From Gammaproteobacteria bacterium (GTDB lineage: Bacteria > Pseudomonadota > Gammaproteobacteria > Eutrophobiales > Eutrophobiaceae): a stretch of DNA of 34,799 nt. Where the stretch lies: NCBI GenBank assembly GCA_024278135.1, contig JAJRTU010000352.1:1-34799 (forward strand), read 5' to 3'. Shown here piece by piece: positions 33,940 through 34,799 of the stretch. Position 1 is the stretch's first letter. Every line of letters starts with the position of its first letter. The position numbers were made by a program, and so were the translations under genes. Below the pieces are notes generated by a model that did no database searches, had not been told where the DNA came from, and saw only the letters and a list, made by a program, of their open reading frames with translations.

Positions 33940-34799
33940 ATGCCTCTCGACTACCAAACTCTTGAAGCGCTGAGGCAGAACCATCCCACCTGGCGCTTGC
34001 TGTCGAGTCCCCATGCCCCCTTGATGGTCAGTTTTTTTCAGAAAGTTTTTGTCGACAAAAATATTCGAATCATGCCGCAGGCGGATCTGGTGGAAGCGCT
34101 GGATGATGTGTTGTTTCATTTGCGCGAAATGCTCGGTGATGACAAATTTCCCAAATCGGCACAGGATTACCTGAATGACTGGGCGGCACCGGAAAAGGGC
34201 TGGTTGCGAAAGTTCTATCGCCAGGGTTCCGATGAGGTACAGTTCGACCTGACCCCGCACACTGAAAAGGCCATTGCCTGGCTGGAAGGACTCAGTCAGC
34301 GCAGTTTTGTCGGGACTGAGTCACGTCTGCTCATCCTGTTTGATTTGCTGCGTCAACTCAGTGAGGGCAGCGACGAAGATCCGCAAACTCGTTTGCAGGA
34401 ACTGGAAAAGCGCCGCGAGGCAATTGATATCGAAATTGCTCAGGTGCAGCAGGGCAATGTTACGCTGCTCGATGACACGGCGATAAAAGATCGCTTTATG
34501 CAATTTAATCAGCAGGCGCGTGAATTGCTCGCCGATTTTCGAGAGATCGAACACAATTTCCGTCAGCTTGATCGCAGCGCACGTGAAAGCATTGCCACAT
34601 GGGACGGTAAAAAAGGGGAATTGCTGGATGAGATTATGGGTGAGCGTGATGCTATCGCTGACTCCGATCAGGGTGCCAGCTTTCGTGCCTTCTGGGATTT
34701 TCTGATGTCACCGGCGCGGCAGGAAGAATTCAGCGAACGACTGGACAAGGTGCTGGCATTACCCGTCATAAATGAACTGAAACCGGACAAACGCACACG
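33940..34799 (+). CDS. jetA: DUF3375 protein JetA (Wadjet type I), 5' part only
   Basis: This frame is missing from the supplied track because it runs off the window without a stop. It starts at ATG 33940, with an in-frame TAG three codons upstream, and stays open for 286 codons. The sequence reads MPLDYQTLEALRQNHPTWRLL, PLMVSFFQKVFVDKNIRIMPQADLVEALDDVL, KSAQDYLNDWAAPEKGWLRKFY, FDLTPHTEKAIAWLEGLSQRSFVGTESRLLILFDLLRQL, LLDDTAIKDRF and ELLDEIMGERDAIADSDQGASFRAFWDFLMSP. This is the DUF3375 pattern of JetA, the kleisin-like subunit (MksF/EptA) of type I Wadjet complexes. These use JetABC as an SMC motor and JetD as nuclease to cut plasmid DNA. The usual length is about 480-500 aa, so roughly 60 percent is visible. 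jetB, jetC and jetD are expected downstream. Confidence 0.88.
   Translation, partial: MPLDYQTLEALRQNHPTWRLLSSPHAPLMVSFFQKVFVDKNIRIMPQADLVEALDDVLFHLREMLGDDKFPKSAQDYLNDWAAPEKGWLRKFYRQGSDEVQFDLTPHTEKAIAWLEGLSQRSFVGTESRLLILFDLLRQLSEGSDEDPQTRLQELEKRREAIDIEIAQVQQGNVTLLDDTAIKDRFMQFNQQARELLADFREIEHNFRQLDRSARESIATWDGKKGELLDEIMGERDAIADSDQGASFRAFWDFLMSPARQEEFSERLDKVLALPVINELKPDKRT

Noticed and set aside
33859-34260. 133-aa minus-strand ORF near the window end
   Set aside because: It is the shadow of the JetA frame on the plus strand, which carries convincing DUF3375 conservation.
31690-34799. Second copy of the ssrA 3' end (island attR) inside the window
   Set aside because: No repeat of the CCCGCCGCCTCCACCA end was found downstream; the far border, if any, is outside the window.
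1-34799. CRISPR arrays and tRNA genes
   Set aside because: No regularly spaced direct repeats and no tRNA cloverleaf were recognised on reading both strands; the only tRNA-like structure is that of tmRNA.

Overview
The window reads as chromosomal DNA of a gammaproteobacterium. The evidence is a hrcA-grpE-dnaK-dnaJ heat-shock cluster followed by dapB, the block recN / fur / bamE / ratB-ratA / smpB / ssrA, a Pseudomonas-type Fur, and a tmRNA tag (ANDDNYALAA) close to the E. coli tag. A PEP-CTERM protein behind a sigma-54-like site and a kinase-HDOD-GAF regulator suggest an environmental, possibly biofilm-forming lineage. I cannot name the genus.

Layout. 1-8.5 kb: cutA, small secreted proteins, a PEP-CTERM protein, a large membrane-anchored CadC-like regulator with TPRs, a secreted DUF4329 protein, a DUF2141 protein, the esterase YqiA and an atypical SDR. 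7.8-10.8 kb: a minus-strand run encoding a CBS-pair protein, a membrane sensor without output domain, a hemerythrin-like protein and two secreted proteins (one TPR, one unknown). 10.9-17.4 kb: thioesterase, dapB, dnaJ, dnaK, grpE, hrcA, with a sigma-32-like promoter before dnaK and hairpins after dnaK and dnaJ. 17.5-22.7 kb: nadK, recN, an exported alpha/beta hydrolase, fur and bamE. 22.7-26.7 kb: a FecCD/BtuCD-type ABC importer lacking a binding protein, ratB, ratA and an NSS sodium symporter. 26.8-30.9 kb: the Ser/Thr kinase-HDOD-GAF protein, smpB, a 120-129 bp MITE-like element and a tandem universal stress protein.

The most interesting part is 31.0-34.8 kb. The ssrA (tmRNA) gene is 634 bp because a roughly 272-nt group I intron without an ORF interrupts the T-loop. 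Removing it restores a canonical 362-nt tmRNA with a perfect T-arm. Immediately downstream lies a defence island: two truncated, convergent HsdM N-termini from different type I restriction-modification loci; an intact AbiEi/AbiEii toxin-antitoxin pair with a palindromic operator and a coupled 35-codon ORF; and, running off the window edge, an open reading frame absent from the supplied ORF track that I recognise as DUF3375/JetA, the first gene of a type I Wadjet (MksF/EptA-like) plasmid-defence operon.

How it works together: SmpB and tmRNA (ribosome rescue) are encoded within 2 kb of each other, HrcA/GrpE/DnaK/DnaJ form the chaperone operon, and the end of ssrA appears to be the point where the conserved chromosome gives way to accessory defence DNA. 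All family assignments come from reading motifs; no database search was run.
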